This document shows, piece by piece, positions 32,180 through 41,230 of a stretch of 64,000 nt of DNA. Under the pieces are notes generated by a model that did no database searches, was not told the DNA's origin, and was given only the letters and a program-made list of their open reading frames with translations. The position numbers and the translations under genes were made by a program. How positions within the stretch are numbered: position 1 is the first letter of the stretch; every line of letters begins with the position of its first letter. Source of the DNA: Amycolatopsis rifamycinica (GTDB taxonomy: Bacteria > Actinomycetota > Actinomycetes > Mycobacteriales > Pseudonocardiaceae); NCBI RefSeq assembly GCF_000695625.1, contig NZ_JMQI01000002.1:1-64000 (forward strand). The letters run 5' to 3'.

Positions 32180-33259
32180 GTGCCCCTGTATTTCCTCGCC
32201 CTGGCCGTGTTCGCCATGGGCACGTCCGAATTCATGCTCGCCGGGCTGGTGCCCGGCATCGCCGCCGCGCTCGGGGTTTCCCTGCCGCAGGCGGGGTATC
32301 TGACGTCCGCCTTCGCCCTCGGCATGGTCGCCGGCGCACCGCTGACGGCCGCGCTCGCCCGGTCGTGGCGGCGCCGCACCGCGCTGCTGTGGTTCCTGGC
32401 GCTGTTCGCCTTCACCCACGTCGCCGGCGCTCTGACGACGTCGTTCGCCGTCCTGCTCGGGACGCGGGTGCTGGCCGCGGTGGCGTACGCGGGGTTCCTC
32501 GCCGTGGCGCTGACCGCGGCCACCGCGCTGGCGCGGCCCGGCCGCGCGCTCGGCGTCCTGCTGGGCGGCTCGACGGTGGCGTGCGTCGCCGGGGTGCCCG
32601 GCGGGGCGCTGCTCGACGCGGCGTTCGGCTGGCGGTCGGCGTTCTGGGTGGTCGCCCTGCTGTGCCTGCCCGCCTTCGCCGCGGTCCGGCGGATCCCCGA
32701 CACCCCGGCGGGCGATCGGCCCCGTGGGTTGCGGGCCGAACTCGCCGTGGTGCGGCCGCTGGCGGGGCTGCTCCTCGCCGGCGCGCTCGTCAACGCGGCC
32801 ACCTTCGGGGTGTTCACCTCCCTGGCGCCGGTGGCCGCGGGCGTCGCTCCGGTGCCGGTGGTGCTCGGCGCCTTCGGCGCGGGGTGCTTCGCCGGCATCA
32901 CCGCGGCCGGGCGGCTCGCGGACCGGTGGCCCGGCCGGGTCGTCGCCGTCGGCGGTTCGCTGCTGCTCGCCGGGTGGGTTGCCTCGGTGCCGGCCGCGCA
33001 CGACCCGGTGGCGCTCGTGACCCTCGCCTTCACCCAGGGCGCGTTGTCCTTCGCCGTCGGCGGCACCGTGATCGCCCGGATCCTGCGGCTGGCCGAGGGC
33101 GCCCCGACGATGAAGGGGGCCTACGCGACCGCCGCGCTCAACGTCGGGGCCACCGCCGGTCCGGTGCTCGCCGGGGCGGCGGCGAACCCGTTCTGGCCCG
33201 CCGCGGTCCTGGTCGCGGGCGCGCTCACGACCTACGCCTGCCTGCGACGGCGGACGTGA
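32180..33259 (+). CDS. MFS exporter of the Cmx/CmrA chloramphenicol efflux type
   Basis: 359 residues, about eleven to twelve helices. The start MPLYFLALAVFAMGTSEFMLAGLVPGIA and the segments GYLTSAFALGMVAGAPL and LLGGSTVACVAGVPGGALL closely follow the Cmx/CmlR/CmrA proteins of Corynebacterium, Rhodococcus and Streptomyces. GTG 32180 has CTGGAG upstream. Likely exports amphenicols or a native compound of similar type. Its end overlaps the small convergent membrane gene by 28 bp. Confidence 0.85.
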   Translation: MPLYFLALAVFAMGTSEFMLAGLVPGIAAALGVSLPQAGYLTSAFALGMVAGAPLTAALARSWRRRTALLWFLALFAFTHVAGALTTSFAVLLGTRVLAAVAYAGFLAVALTAATALARPGRALGVLLGGSTVACVAGVPGGALLDAAFGWRSAFWVVALLCLPAFAAVRRIPDTPAGDRPRGLRAELAVVRPLAGLLLAGALVNAATFGVFTSLAPVAAGVAPVPVVLGAFGAGCFAGITAAGRLADRWPGRVVAVGGSLLLAGWVASVPAAHDPVALVTLAFTQGALSFAVGGTVIARILRLAEGAPTMKGAYATAALNVGATAGPVLAGAAANPFWPAAVLVAGALTTYACLRRRT

Positions 33260-33429
33260 TGGGTGATCAGCAGGGCGATCGCCCCGATGGCGACGCCGCC
33301 GGCGACCATCCGCACCGGCAACCCGAGGCCCACCAAGGGACCCGCCGCGTTGACCGCGGCGCTGACCACCAGGACCAGCCACAGCAGGGCCGGGCTCGAA
33401 GTACGCGTGGAAACGTTGTCGTTGTTCAT
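33232..33429 (-). CDS. Small two-helix membrane protein
   Basis: 65 residues: MNNDNVSTRTSS, then hydrophobic segments ALLWLVLVVSAAVNAAGPLVGL and VAGGVAIGAIALLITHH, then a basic HVRRRRQA end. Positive-inside pattern fits a small integral membrane protein. It lies 71 bp after the response regulator gene on the same strand, so it may belong to the two-component operon. No family recognised. The ribosome site (CAGGG) is weak. Confidence 0.55.
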   Translation of the reverse strand: MNNDNVSTRTSSPALLWLVLVVSAAVNAAGPLVGLGLPVRMVAGGVAIGAIALLITHHVRRRRQA

Positions 33430-33500
33430 GCCCTGAACGCTAGGGACCCGCCGCGGCCGCGGGAATGCCGTCCGCACCCGGATGCGGGGTGGTGCCTGCG

Positions 33501-34157
33501 CTACCCCGCGTCCCGGCCGAGGTAGGCCAGCACCGCCAGTACCCGGCGGTGCCCCGCGCCTTCGTCGGACGGCAGCCCGAGTTTCGCGAAGATGTTGCGG
33601 ATGTGCTTGAGCACCGCGCCGTCGCTGACGACCAGCAGCTCCGCGATCGTGCTGTTGTTGTAGCCCTCGGCCATCAGCCCCAGCACTTCGCGCTCCCGGG
33701 CGGTCAGCGCCTCCAGCGGGTCCGCGGCGCGGCGACGGGCCATCAGCCTGCCGATCACCTCCGGGTCCATCGCCGTGCCGCCCTGCGCGACGCGCCGGAG
33801 TGCGTCGAGGAACCGCTCGACCTTGCCGACGCGCTCCTTGAGCAGGTAACCGACCCCGCCGACGCCGTCGGCGAGCAGCTCGACCGCGTAACTGGTCTCG
33901 ACGTGCGCCGAGAGCACCAGCACCGGCAGCGCCGGGTGGATCTCGCGGGCGCGGACGGCCGCGCGCAGGCCCTCGTCGCGGTGGGTCGGCGGCATGCGCA
34001 CGTCCATCACGACCGCGTCCGGCCGCTCGCCTTCGATGAACGCCAGGAAGTCCTCGGCGTTGTCGACCGCGGCGGCCACTTCGATGCCCGCCGTCTTCAG
34101 CAGCAGGGAGAGGCCTTCGCGCAGCAACGCGTCGTCCTCGGCGATCACGACCCGCAT
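33501..34157 (-). CDS. NarL/LuxR-type response regulator
   Basis: 218 residues. Receiver domain with the acidic pair Asp8-Asp9, phosphoacceptor Asp52 in VVMDVRMPP and Lys in YLLKERV; LuxR-type helix-turn-helix at about 150-205 (LTAREREVLGLMAEGYNNSTIAELLVVSDGAVLKHIRNIFAKL). Starts 13 bp inside the upstream kinase gene, so the pair is translationally coupled. Probably controls the divergent ABC exporter. Confidence 0.93.
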   Translation of the reverse strand: MRVVIAEDDALLREGLSLLLKTAGIEVAAAVDNAEDFLAFIEGERPDAVVMDVRMPPTHRDEGLRAAVRAREIHPALPVLVLSAHVETSYAVELLADGVGGVGYLLKERVGKVERFLDALRRVAQGGTAMDPEVIGRLMARRRAADPLEALTAREREVLGLMAEGYNNSTIAELLVVSDGAVLKHIRNIFAKLGLPSDEGAGHRRVLAVLAYLGRDAG

Positions 34158-35344
34158 GGCAGCTCCACTCGCAGCACGGTCGGCCCACCGGGTGGGCTGG
34201 TCACGGTCAGGGTTCCGTCGAAGGCTTCGGCGCGGCGGCGGATGCCGGCCAGCCCGCTGCCCCCCGACTCGTCGGCGCCGCCGCGGCCGTCGTCGCGGAT
34301 CTCCAGGCGCAGCACCGAAGGCGTTCCGCCCAGCGTGATGTCCACCCGGGACGCGTCGGCGTGCTTGGTGACGTTGGCCAACGCCTCGGCGACGACGAAG
34401 TAGGCGGCGGCCTCGACCGCGGCCGGGCGGCCGGTCTCGTCCTCGACGTCGACGGCGGCCGGCACCGGGCTGCGCTCGGCGAGCGCGCGCACCGCCCCGG
34501 CCAGGCCGCGCTCGCTCAGCAGCGGCGGGTGGATGCTGCGGACCACCGTGCGCAGCTCGGCCAGCGCGTCGGTCGCGGTGTCCTGGGCCTTGACCAGCAG
34601 GTCGCGTGCGGTGGCCGGGTCGCGCTCGTAGAGCTGGTCGGCGAGACCGAGCTGCAGCACGACCGCCGCGATCCGGGCCTGCGTGCCGTCGTGCAGGTCA
34701 CGCTCGATGCGCCGCAGTTCGGCGCCGTGCGCTTCGAGCGCCGCCGCCCGGGTCGCGGTCAGCTCGGCGACCCGGTCCGCCAGCACGACACCCGGGGCGG
34801 GCTCGAGCAGGCGCTTCGCGGTCCTGGCCTTCCAGCGGGCGACGCGCGGCAGCAGGAGGGACACCGCCGCCATCGCGACCCCGGTGAGCACGCTCAGCGC
34901 GGCCATCGGCCACGAGTCCACGACCAGGCCGAAGGAGCCTTCGATGCCGCCGGGGACAGCCGGCCAGAGGAAGGCGAAGACGACCTGCTCGACCGCGGCC
35001 ACCGGCAGGCCGAACGCCAGCGCCCCCATGATCGTCCCGGTCGCGGCGTGGAGCGCGAGCCACGCGAGGTCGCGGCGGGTCGCCGGATCCTTCAGCGGGG
35101 AGCCGTCGCGGTAGGGCTCGGGGATCGGTTCGCCGAGGTGGCGCGCGGCCTGGCGGCGGTCGATCCCGACCGGACGGCGCGCCAGCCGGATCGCCGGGGC
35201 CAGCGACGGGATCCCGACGCCGAACGGGCACAGCAGCAGCACGGCGAACAGCCCGGCGAGGGCGAGCATCGACAGCAGCGACGTGCCGGCGCCGACCACG
35301 AGGTAACGAACCGCCGACCAGCACTCGCGCAAGCGGGTCGTCAC
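34145..35344 (-). CDS. Sensor histidine kinase (HisKA_3, DesK/NarX class)
   Basis: 399 residues from GTG 35344. The N-terminal half has about five membrane segments with a short extracytoplasmic part (SLLSMLALAGLFAVLLLCPFG; AATGTIMGALAFGLPVAA; MAALSVLTGVAMAAVSLLL). The dimerisation region ELRRIERDLHDGTQARIA carries the phosphoacceptor His, and the HATPase_c domain shows VVAEALANVTKHADA and LEIRDDGRGGAD. It partners the overlapping response regulator and likely senses envelope stress or a drug. Confidence 0.9.
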   Translation of the reverse strand: MTTRLRECWSAVRYLVVGAGTSLLSMLALAGLFAVLLLCPFGVGIPSLAPAIRLARRPVGIDRRQAARHLGEPIPEPYRDGSPLKDPATRRDLAWLALHAATGTIMGALAFGLPVAAVEQVVFAFLWPAVPGGIEGSFGLVVDSWPMAALSVLTGVAMAAVSLLLPRVARWKARTAKRLLEPAPGVVLADRVAELTATRAAALEAHGAELRRIERDLHDGTQARIAAVVLQLGLADQLYERDPATARDLLVKAQDTATDALAELRTVVRSIHPPLLSERGLAGAVRALAERSPVPAAVDVEDETGRPAAVEAAAYFVVAEALANVTKHADASRVDITLGGTPSVLRLEIRDDGRGGADESGGSGLAGIRRRAEAFDGTLTVTSPPGGPTVLRVELPCGS

Positions 35345-35466
35345 GCCCCCAGTGTTCCACCCCACCGCGGGGGTGGTGCTGGCGCTACCCCGGATCCACC
35401 TCTCCACGGGATCGATGCGCCGGCCGTACCGGCCTAGGTTTCGGTGAGAGAACGAAGGGGATCGCA

Positions 35467-36201
35467 ATGACCACAGCGTATGCGCTGGAAATGACCGGGG
35501 TGCGGAAGGTGTACGGCTCCGGCGACGGCGCCGTCACCGCGCTGGACGGGGTGTCGGCGGGGGTGGCGCGGGGGACGTTCACCGCCGTGATGGGCCCGTC
35601 CGGCTCGGGCAAGAGCACCTTCCTGCACTGCGCGGCCGGCCTCGACCGCCCGACGTCGGGGCGGGTGCTGCTCGGCGGCACCGAGATCGGCGGGCTGAAC
35701 GAGCGCCGGCTGACGGAACTGCGGCGCACCCGGATCGGGTTCGTCTTCCAGGCCTACAACCTGCTGCCGTCGCTGAACGTGCTGCAGAACATCACGCTGC
35801 CGCTGCGGCTGGCCGGGCGGAAGCCGGACCCGCGGTGGCTGCGGGAGATCGTCGACGGCGTCGGCATCGCGAACCGGCTGGAACACCGCCCGGCGGAGCT
35901 GTCCGGCGGCCAGCAGCAGCGCGTCGCGATCGCGCGGGCGCTCGTCACCCGGCCCGAGGTCGTGCTGGCCGACGAGCCGACCGGCGCCCTCGACACCCGC
36001 ACCGGGCGGCAGGTGCTGGACCTGCTCCGTGCGATCGTCGAGCAGATGGGCCAGACCGTGCTGATGGTCACCCACGACCCGGTCGCCGCCTCCGCCGCGC
36101 ACGGCGTGCTCTTCCTGGCCGACGGCAAGCTGGCCGGGCACCTCCCGCACCCCACCCCCGAGCGGGTGGCGGAGCGGATGACGCACCTCGGGGAGTGGTG
36201 A
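35467..36201 (+). CDS. ABC transporter ATPase of the MacB/LolD type
   Basis: 244 residues: Walker A GPSGSGKST, LSGGQQQRVAIARALVTRPEVVLADEPTGALDTRTG (MacB/LolD signature to Walker B) and VTHDP. Type VII ABC ATPases of this kind work with FtsX-like permeases. Its stop overlaps the permease start. Divergent from the two-component system with 122 bp between them, the usual arrangement when the system controls the exporter. Confidence 0.93.
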   Translation: MTTAYALEMTGVRKVYGSGDGAVTALDGVSAGVARGTFTAVMGPSGSGKSTFLHCAAGLDRPTSGRVLLGGTEIGGLNERRLTELRRTRIGFVFQAYNLLPSLNVLQNITLPLRLAGRKPDPRWLREIVDGVGIANRLEHRPAELSGGQQQRVAIARALVTRPEVVLADEPTGALDTRTGRQVLDLLRAIVEQMGQTVLMVTHDPVAASAAHGVLFLADGKLAGHLPHPTPERVAERMTHLGEW

Positions 36202-38735
36202 GCGTGCTGGCACTGGCCTGGCAGACGATCCGGAGCCGGCTCGGCGGGTTCGCCGGCGCCTTCATCGCGATCCTGTGCGGGACCGCACTGGTGGCCGCCT
36301 GCGGGATCCTCATGGAATCCGGCCTGCGCGCCGGCGTCCCCACCCAGCGCTACGCCGCCGCGGCGGTCGTCGTCGGCGGGGCGCAGTCCGTGCGGCCGCC
36401 CGGCGCCGACGCGTTGTCGACCGAGCAGGTCGGCGAGCAGCCGGCGGTCCCGGCGGCGCTGGCCGGGCGGATCGCCGCGGTGCCCGGGGTGCGCGCGGCG
36501 GTGGCGGAGCAGAGCTTCCCGGCGCAGGTGGTGACCCGCGACGGCCGGGTGCTCGCCGAGCGGGAATCGCTGGGGCACAACTGGGACGCGGCCGTGCTGG
36601 CGCCGTTCGCCCTGCGCGGCGGCGAGGCACCCCGGACCGACGGCGAGGTCGTGCTGGACGCCGACCTGGCGCGCCGGGCCGACGTCGGCATCGGCGGGCA
36701 GGTGCGGATCACGACCCGCTCGGGGCCGGTGGCGTTCAAGGTGAGCGGGGTCGTCGACGGCACCTCGCGCCAGTCGGCGGTGTTCTTCACCCCGCAGCGG
36801 GCCGCGGAGCTGGCGGGACGGCCGGGCCAGGCCCACGCGATCGGTGTGCTCGCCGAGCCCGGGACCGAGCCGGAAGCGCTCGCCGAGCGGGTGCGGGCCG
36901 TCGCCGGCGGCGCCGAGGTGACGACCGGCGTCGAGCGCAGCAGCATCGAGTTCCTCGACGTCAGCCAGAGCCGGGTGCTGCTGCTGGCCGTCGCCGGCTC
37001 GTTCGGCGGGTTCGCGCTGCTCGTCGCGGTGTTCGTGGTGGCGAGCACGCTGGCCCTGACCATCAACCAGCGCCGCCGGGAGTTCGCGCTGCTGCGCGCG
37101 GTCGCGGCCACCCCGCGGCAGATCCGCAAGCTCATCGGCACCGAGACGACGCTGGTCGCGCTCGTCGCCGGGGTACTGGGCAGCGTGCTGGGCCTTGCGG
37201 TCGCGTCCGGGCTGCGAGACGCCTTCGCCGCGATCGGGGTCATCCCGGCCGACTTCGGGCTGGCCATCAGCCCGCTGCCGCTGCTGGCGGCGGTCCTGCT
37301 CGGCCTCGGCGCGGCCCGGCTGGCCGCCTGGGCGGCGTCGCGGCGGCCGTCGTCGATCCGGCCCGTCGAGGCGCTGGGCGAGGCCGCGGTCGAACGCCGC
37401 GAGCTCGGCCGGGGCCGCCTGCTCACCGGCTGGGGCCTGGTGCTGGCCGGCGTCGGCGGCGCGCTCGTCCCGCTGTTCCTGCGCGGGGACATCGCCGCCG
37501 CGAGCTCGACCATGGCCACCCTCGTCGTCGTCATCGGGCTGGCCGTGGTCGGTCCCCAGGTGACCGGGCTGGTGGTGCGGTTCCTGGTCCCGGTGCTGGC
37601 GCGGGGCTGGCGGATCAGCGGGTACCTCGCCGGAGCGAACGCCCACGCCAACGCCCGGCGCGTCGCCGCGGCGGTGACCCCGCTGATGCTGGCGGTGGCG
37701 TTCGCGCTGGCCACCTTCTACGGCCCGACGGCGGCCACGGCGGCGGCCCAGCAACAGGCGGCGCGGTCGACGACCGCCGACTACGTGCTCACCGCACCCG
37801 GCGGCGTCACGCCCGAGGTGGCCGCGGCGGCCGGCCGGGTGCCGGGGGTCGCGGCGGCGACGCCGGTGGTGCGCACGTCGGTGATCACGGCGACGCCGCT
37901 GGGTGACAGCGTGGAGGTCCAGCGGACGCCGGCGCAGGGCGTGGCGGGCGACCGGGCCGGGGCCGCCCTCGAACTGGGCGTCGACGCCGGGCGCCTCACC
38001 GACCTGACGGGGGACACGGTGGCGCTGAGCCGCGCGGAGGCGGACTGGCTGGAGAAGAAGATCGGCGACGACGTGGAGTTCTACTTCGGCGACGGCGTCC
38101 CGGCGAAACTGCGGCTGGTGGCCACGTACACGCACGACCTGGCCTTCGGCGACTTCGTGCTCCCGGTCGCGCTGGCCCGCGAGCACATCGGCGGCCGCCT
38201 GGACGACTCGGTGCTGGTCCGGCGGCAACCCGGCGCCGACGCGGGCACGGTGGCCGCGGCGCTCGCCGCCCTGCCGTACCCGGGCCTGGTGCTGGCGCCG
38301 GCGTCGGCCACCACGGCCCCGGAAGGCGGCGAACGGCAGGCGCAGTTCTACCTCAACCTGGTGGCGGCCGGGGTGATCGTCGGCTACCTGGCGATTTCGG
38401 TGGCCAACACGCTGGTCCTGACGACCGCCCAGCGCGGCCGCGAGTTCGCGCTGCTGCGGCTGGTCGGCACGACCCGCCGCCAGGTGACCCGCATGATGCG
38501 GCTCGAAGCACTGGCCACGGTCGGCATCGCGGTCGTGCTGGGCACGCTGGTGGCCCTGATCCCGTTGACCCTGCTCAACTTCGGGTTGCGAGGCACCCCG
38601 GTCCCGGCCGGGCCGCTGTCGGTCTACTTCGGAATCATCGCCGGCGCGGCCGCACTCGGGATGGTGGCGATCGGGGTGGCGACGTCGGTGGCGCTGCGGG
38701 CCCGGCCGATCGACGCGATCGGCTTGCGCGAGTAG
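36198..38735 (+). CDS. FtsX-like ABC permease (two FtsX domains)
   Basis: 845 residues from GTG 36198 (GTGA overlap). Helix 1 near residue 20, then a large extracytoplasmic domain, a first FtsX core at about 255-390 ([30 protein letters not shown]), a second extracytoplasmic domain and a second FtsX core ([29 protein letters not shown]) at the C-terminus. This duplicated layout is typical of actinobacterial exporters that move lipids, peptides or antibiotics by mechanotransmission. Works with the preceding ATPase. Confidence 0.92.
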   Translation: MSVLALAWQTIRSRLGGFAGAFIAILCGTALVAACGILMESGLRAGVPTQRYAAAAVVVGGAQSVRPPGADALSTEQVGEQPAVPAALAGRIAAVPGVRAAVAEQSFPAQVVTRDGRVLAERESLGHNWDAAVLAPFALRGGEAPRTDGEVVLDADLARRADVGIGGQVRITTRSGPVAFKVSGVVDGTSRQSAVFFTPQRAAELAGRPGQAHAIGVLAEPGTEPEALAERVRAVAGGAEVTTGVERSSIEFLDVSQSRVLLLAVAGSFGGFALLVAVFVVASTLALTINQRRREFALLRAVAATPRQIRKLIGTETTLVALVAGVLGSVLGLAVASGLRDAFAAIGVIPADFGLAISPLPLLAAVLLGLGAARLAAWAASRRPSSIRPVEALGEAAVERRELGRGRLLTGWGLVLAGVGGALVPLFLRGDIAAASSTMATLVVVIGLAVVGPQVTGLVVRFLVPVLARGWRISGYLAGANAHANARRVAAAVTPLMLAVAFALATFYGPTAATAAAQQQAARSTTADYVLTAPGGVTPEVAAAAGRVPGVAAATPVVRTSVITATPLGDSVEVQRTPAQGVAGDRAGAALELGVDAGRLTDLTGDTVALSRAEADWLEKKIGDDVEFYFGDGVPAKLRLVATYTHDLAFGDFVLPVALAREHIGGRLDDSVLVRRQPGADAGTVAAALAALPYPGLVLAPASATTAPEGGERQAQFYLNLVAAGVIVGYLAISVANTLVLTTAQRGREFALLRLVGTTRRQVTRMMRLEALATVGIAVVLGTLVALIPLTLLNFGLRGTPVPAGPLSVYFGIIAGAAALGMVAIGVATSVALRARPIDAIGLRE

Positions 38736-38740
38736 GGAAA

Positions 38741-38769
38741 GCGGGGTGGGCCCGGCCGGCCCACCCCGC
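38741..38769 (+). terminator. Hairpin terminator after the FtsX permease
   Basis: GCGGGGTGGGCC (38741-38752) pairs perfectly with GGCCCACCCCGC (38758-38769) around a 5-nt loop, six bases after the stop codon. No U-tract. Confidence 0.75.
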
Positions 38770-38782
38770 CCCGCGAGATCAT

Positions 38783-38800
38783 CGAAAATTTCCGAAAGTT
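38783..38800 (+). promoter_or_regulatory. Xylanase-type GAAA-N-TTTC control element
   Basis: CGAAAATTTCCGAAAGTT contains the inverted repeat GAAA-A-TTTC followed by a second GAAAGTT half. From memory, xylanase genes of Streptomyces lividans carry closely similar GAAAxTTTC elements required for substrate control. It lies 75-92 bp before the GH11 start. Likely operator for a xylan-responsive repressor. Confidence 0.6.
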
Positions 38801-38874
38801 ATTGCCCTACCAGCGGAACAACTCGCATGCTTTGGCCATCCTGGCTCGCCTGCCAGCCTCGACGAGGAGGAAGC

Positions 38875-39540
38875 ATGCTCACCAAGAAACGCGGCCGCAG
38901 CAGGGTGTTCGCCGGCGGCGCCGTCCTTGCGCTGATCGCCGCATTCCTGCCCGGAACCGCTTGGGCCGACACCGTCATCACGAGCAACCGAACGGGCTAC
39001 GACAACGGGTACTACTACTCGTTCTGGACCGCCGGCGGCGGCTCGGTCTCCATGACGCTCAGCTCGGGCGGCAACTACCGGACGAACTGGAGCAACGTCA
39101 ACAACTTCGTCGCCGGCAAGGGCTGGGGCAACGGCAGCCGCCGGACCGTGAACTACTCCGGCAGCTTCAACCCCTCCGGCAACAGCTACCTGGCGCTCTA
39201 CGGCTGGACGTCCAACCCGCTCGTCGAGTACTACATCGTCGACAACTGGGGCAGCTGGCGGCCGACCGGGACCTACAAGGGCACCGTGACCAGCGACGGC
39301 GGGACCTACGACATCTACCAGACGACCCGCTACAACGCGCCGTCCGTCGAGGGCAACAAGACGTTCAACCAGTACTGGAGCGTTCGCCAGCAGCGGCGGA
39401 CCGGCGGCAGCATCACCACCGGCAACCACTTCGACGCGTGGGGCCGCGCCGGCATGCCGCTGGGCAGCTTCAACTACTACATGATCCTCGCGACGGAGGG
39501 CTACCAGAGCAGCGGCAACTCCAACATCACGGTGGGCTGA
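38875..39540 (+). CDS. Secreted GH11 endo-1,4-beta-xylanase
   Basis: 221 residues from ATG 38875, behind GAGGAGGAAGC. Signal peptide ([20 protein letters not shown], cleavage near residue 31) and a single GH11 domain filling the rest. Nucleophile Glu118 in [12 protein letters not shown] and acid/base Glu208 in [11 protein letters not shown] are both present. It lacks the cellulose/xylan-binding module and linker found in S. lividans XlnB. Two bases separate it from the acetylxylan esterase gene, so the two enzymes should be made together to deacetylate and cut xylan outside the cell. Confidence 0.95.
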   Translation: MLTKKRGRSRVFAGGAVLALIAAFLPGTAWADTVITSNRTGYDNGYYYSFWTAGGGSVSMTLSSGGNYRTNWSNVNNFVAGKGWGNGSRRTVNYSGSFNPSGNSYLALYGWTSNPLVEYYIVDNWGSWRPTGTYKGTVTSDGGTYDIYQTTRYNAPSVEGNKTFNQYWSVRQQRRTGGSITTGNHFDAWGRAGMPLGSFNYYMILATEGYQSSGNSNITVG

Positions 39541-39542
39541 CC

Positions 39543-40205
39543 ATGCGCGTGTGGAGCACTCTTCTGGCCACGGCGGCCATCGCCGTGGCGAGCGCGGTGG
39601 CCGTGACGCCGGCGCACGCGGCGGCGTGCAACGGGTACGTCGGCCTGACCTTCGACGACGGGCCGTCGAACGCCCACACCCCGGCCATCCTGAACGCGCT
39701 GCGGCAGAACGGGTTGCGGGCCACGATGTTCAACGAGGGCCAGTACGCGGCCGCGTACCCGGCGCAGGTCCGCGCCCAGGTGAGCGCGGGGATGTGGGTC
39801 GGCAACCACAGTTACACGCACCCGCACCTCGGCCAGCTGGGCCAGGCGCAGGTGGATTCCGAGATTTCCCGGACCCAGCAGGCGATTTCGGCCGCGGGCG
39901 GCGGCACGCCCCGGCTGTTCCGCCCGCCGTACGGGGAAACGAACGCGACGGTCCAGTCGGTGGCGTCGAAGTACGGCCTCCGGCAGATCATCTGGGACGT
40001 CGACTCGGGAGACTGGAACAACGCGAGCGTCAGCGCGATCGTCGCCGCCAACGCCCGGCTCACGAACGGCCAGGTCATCCTCATGCACGAATGGCCGGCC
40101 AACACCCTGTCCGCCATCCCGCAGATCGCCCAGACGCTGGCGAGCCGCGGGCTGTGCGCCGGGATGATCTCACCGCAGACGGGGCGGGCGGTCGCCCCGG
40201 CCTGA
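39543..40205 (+). CDS. Secreted CE4 acetylxylan esterase (AxeA-like polysaccharide deacetylase)
   Basis: 220 residues. Signal peptide (LATAAIAVASAVAVTPAHA) followed by a NodB domain: GLTFDDGPS (catalytic Asp38, metal Asp39), HSYTHPHL (metal His89 and His93), RPPYGETNATV and the His of VILMHEWPANT. The wording closely follows S. lividans AxeA, whose gene also lies directly after a GH11 xylanase gene. The C-terminal binding module of AxeA is missing. Removes acetyl groups from xylan to help the preceding xylanase; chitin deacetylation is less likely. Confidence 0.93.
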   Translation: MRVWSTLLATAAIAVASAVAVTPAHAAACNGYVGLTFDDGPSNAHTPAILNALRQNGLRATMFNEGQYAAAYPAQVRAQVSAGMWVGNHSYTHPHLGQLGQAQVDSEISRTQQAISAAGGGTPRLFRPPYGETNATVQSVASKYGLRQIIWDVDSGDWNNASVSAIVAANARLTNGQVILMHEWPANTLSAIPQIAQTLASRGLCAGMISPQTGRAVAPA

Positions 40206-40212
40206 GGTGTGC

Positions 40213-40245
40213 GGTGGCGCGGCGGCTGCACCCCGCCGCGCCACC
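40213..40245 (+). terminator. Hairpin terminator after the CE4 gene
   Basis: GGTGGCGCGGCGG (40213-40225) pairs perfectly with CCGCCGCGCCACC (40233-40245) around a 7-nt loop. The short palindrome TCCACAGTGGA (40250-40260) follows. Confidence 0.8.
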
Positions 40246-40329
40246 ATCCTCCACAGTGGACCGTCCGGCGGGGCTCGCGGTGGTAGCCTGCCTCCCGGTA
40301 CCGGGAGGGGAGCATTGGGGGAGCCGCGG

Positions 40330-40983
40330 GTGATCAGGGTCGTCGTGGTGGACGACCGGCAGGCCGTGCGGGAAGGCTTGGTGGCGCTCATGGACCTCCT
40401 CGACGACGTCGAGGTCGCCGGCTCGGCGGCCGACGGCGCCGCAGCGCTCGCCCTCCTGCGGCGGCTCGACCGGGTCGACGCGGTGCTGGTGGACCTCACC
40501 ATGCCGGCGATGACCGGCGTCGAAGCCACCGAGCGGATCGTCCGCGACCACCCGGACGTGGCCGTCCTGGTGCTCACGACCCACGCGGACGACCGGTCGA
40601 TCGCCGGTGCGCTCGCCGCCGGGGCGCGCGGCCACCTGACGAAGGACGCGGGCCGCGCCGAGATCGGGGCGGCGCTGCGGGCCGTGGTCGCCGGTCAGCC
40701 GACCTTCGGCGCCGGCGTGTCCGGCCGGGTGGTGTCCGCGCTGTCCGGCCGCGGCGGCGAAAAGGACCGGCTGCCGGACGGGCTGACCGCGCGCGAGGCC
40801 GAGGTGCTGGGCCTGATCGCCACCGGGCTGAGCAACGGCGAGATCGCGGCCGAGCTGGTCATCGCCGAGGCGACGGTGAAGACGCACATCAACAACACCT
40901 TCGCCAAGATCGGCGTGCGCAACCGGATCGAAGCGCTGCGTTACGCCGTGCGGCACGGGCTGGGCCGCGGCTTCACGGCTTAG
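40330..40983 (+). CDS. Orphan NarL/LuxR-type response regulator
   Basis: 217 residues from GTG 40330, with GGGGGAG upstream; a TTG at 40315 is an alternative start. Receiver domain with Asp8-Asp9 and phosphoacceptor Asp55 in VLVDLTMPA, then a LuxR helix-turn-helix (LTAREAEVLGLIATGLSNGEIAAELVIAEATVKTHINNTFAKIGVRNRIEAL). No histidine kinase gene is adjacent, so its partner lies elsewhere. It might control the downstream ABC/phosphoesterase operon, but a 247-bp gap and a palindrome separate them. Confidence 0.9.
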   Translation: MIRVVVVDDRQAVREGLVALMDLLDDVEVAGSAADGAAALALLRRLDRVDAVLVDLTMPAMTGVEATERIVRDHPDVAVLVLTTHADDRSIAGALAAGARGHLTKDAGRAEIGAALRAVVAGQPTFGAGVSGRVVSALSGRGGEKDRLPDGLTAREAEVLGLIATGLSNGEIAAELVIAEATVKTHINNTFAKIGVRNRIEALRYAVRHGLGRGFTA

Positions 40984-41041
40984 GGTTATCTTCGAGCTGG
41001 TCGCGCCCAGCTCGGCGCGCACGACCGCCCGCCTCCGAAAA

Positions 41042-41063
41042 GGGCACTTTCACGAAAGTGCCC
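41042..41063. repeat. Variant of the CACTTTCACGTGAAAGTG palindrome
   Basis: GGGCACTTTC-AC-GAAAGTGCCC is a perfect inverted repeat using the same CACTTTC/GAAAGTG arms as the paired elements at 10012 and 46262, with a 2-nt centre. It follows the response regulator gene. Nothing else clear is seen in the 247-bp gap 40984-41230. Confidence 0.75.
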
Positions 41064-41230
41064 GTTGTCCGCCGGCGTCGAGGGAGACGACGGTGCGTCC
41101 GGGGAGGTCAGGCAAGGGGTCGGTTAACTCGGACATTTCACCGGCCCGGCGACGGCCGGCCGGGTGCCGTTCCCGCCGCGTTCACTTCGCACGCCTTCCG
41201 GATTCACTTGCGGTGCCTAAGTTTCTCCGC

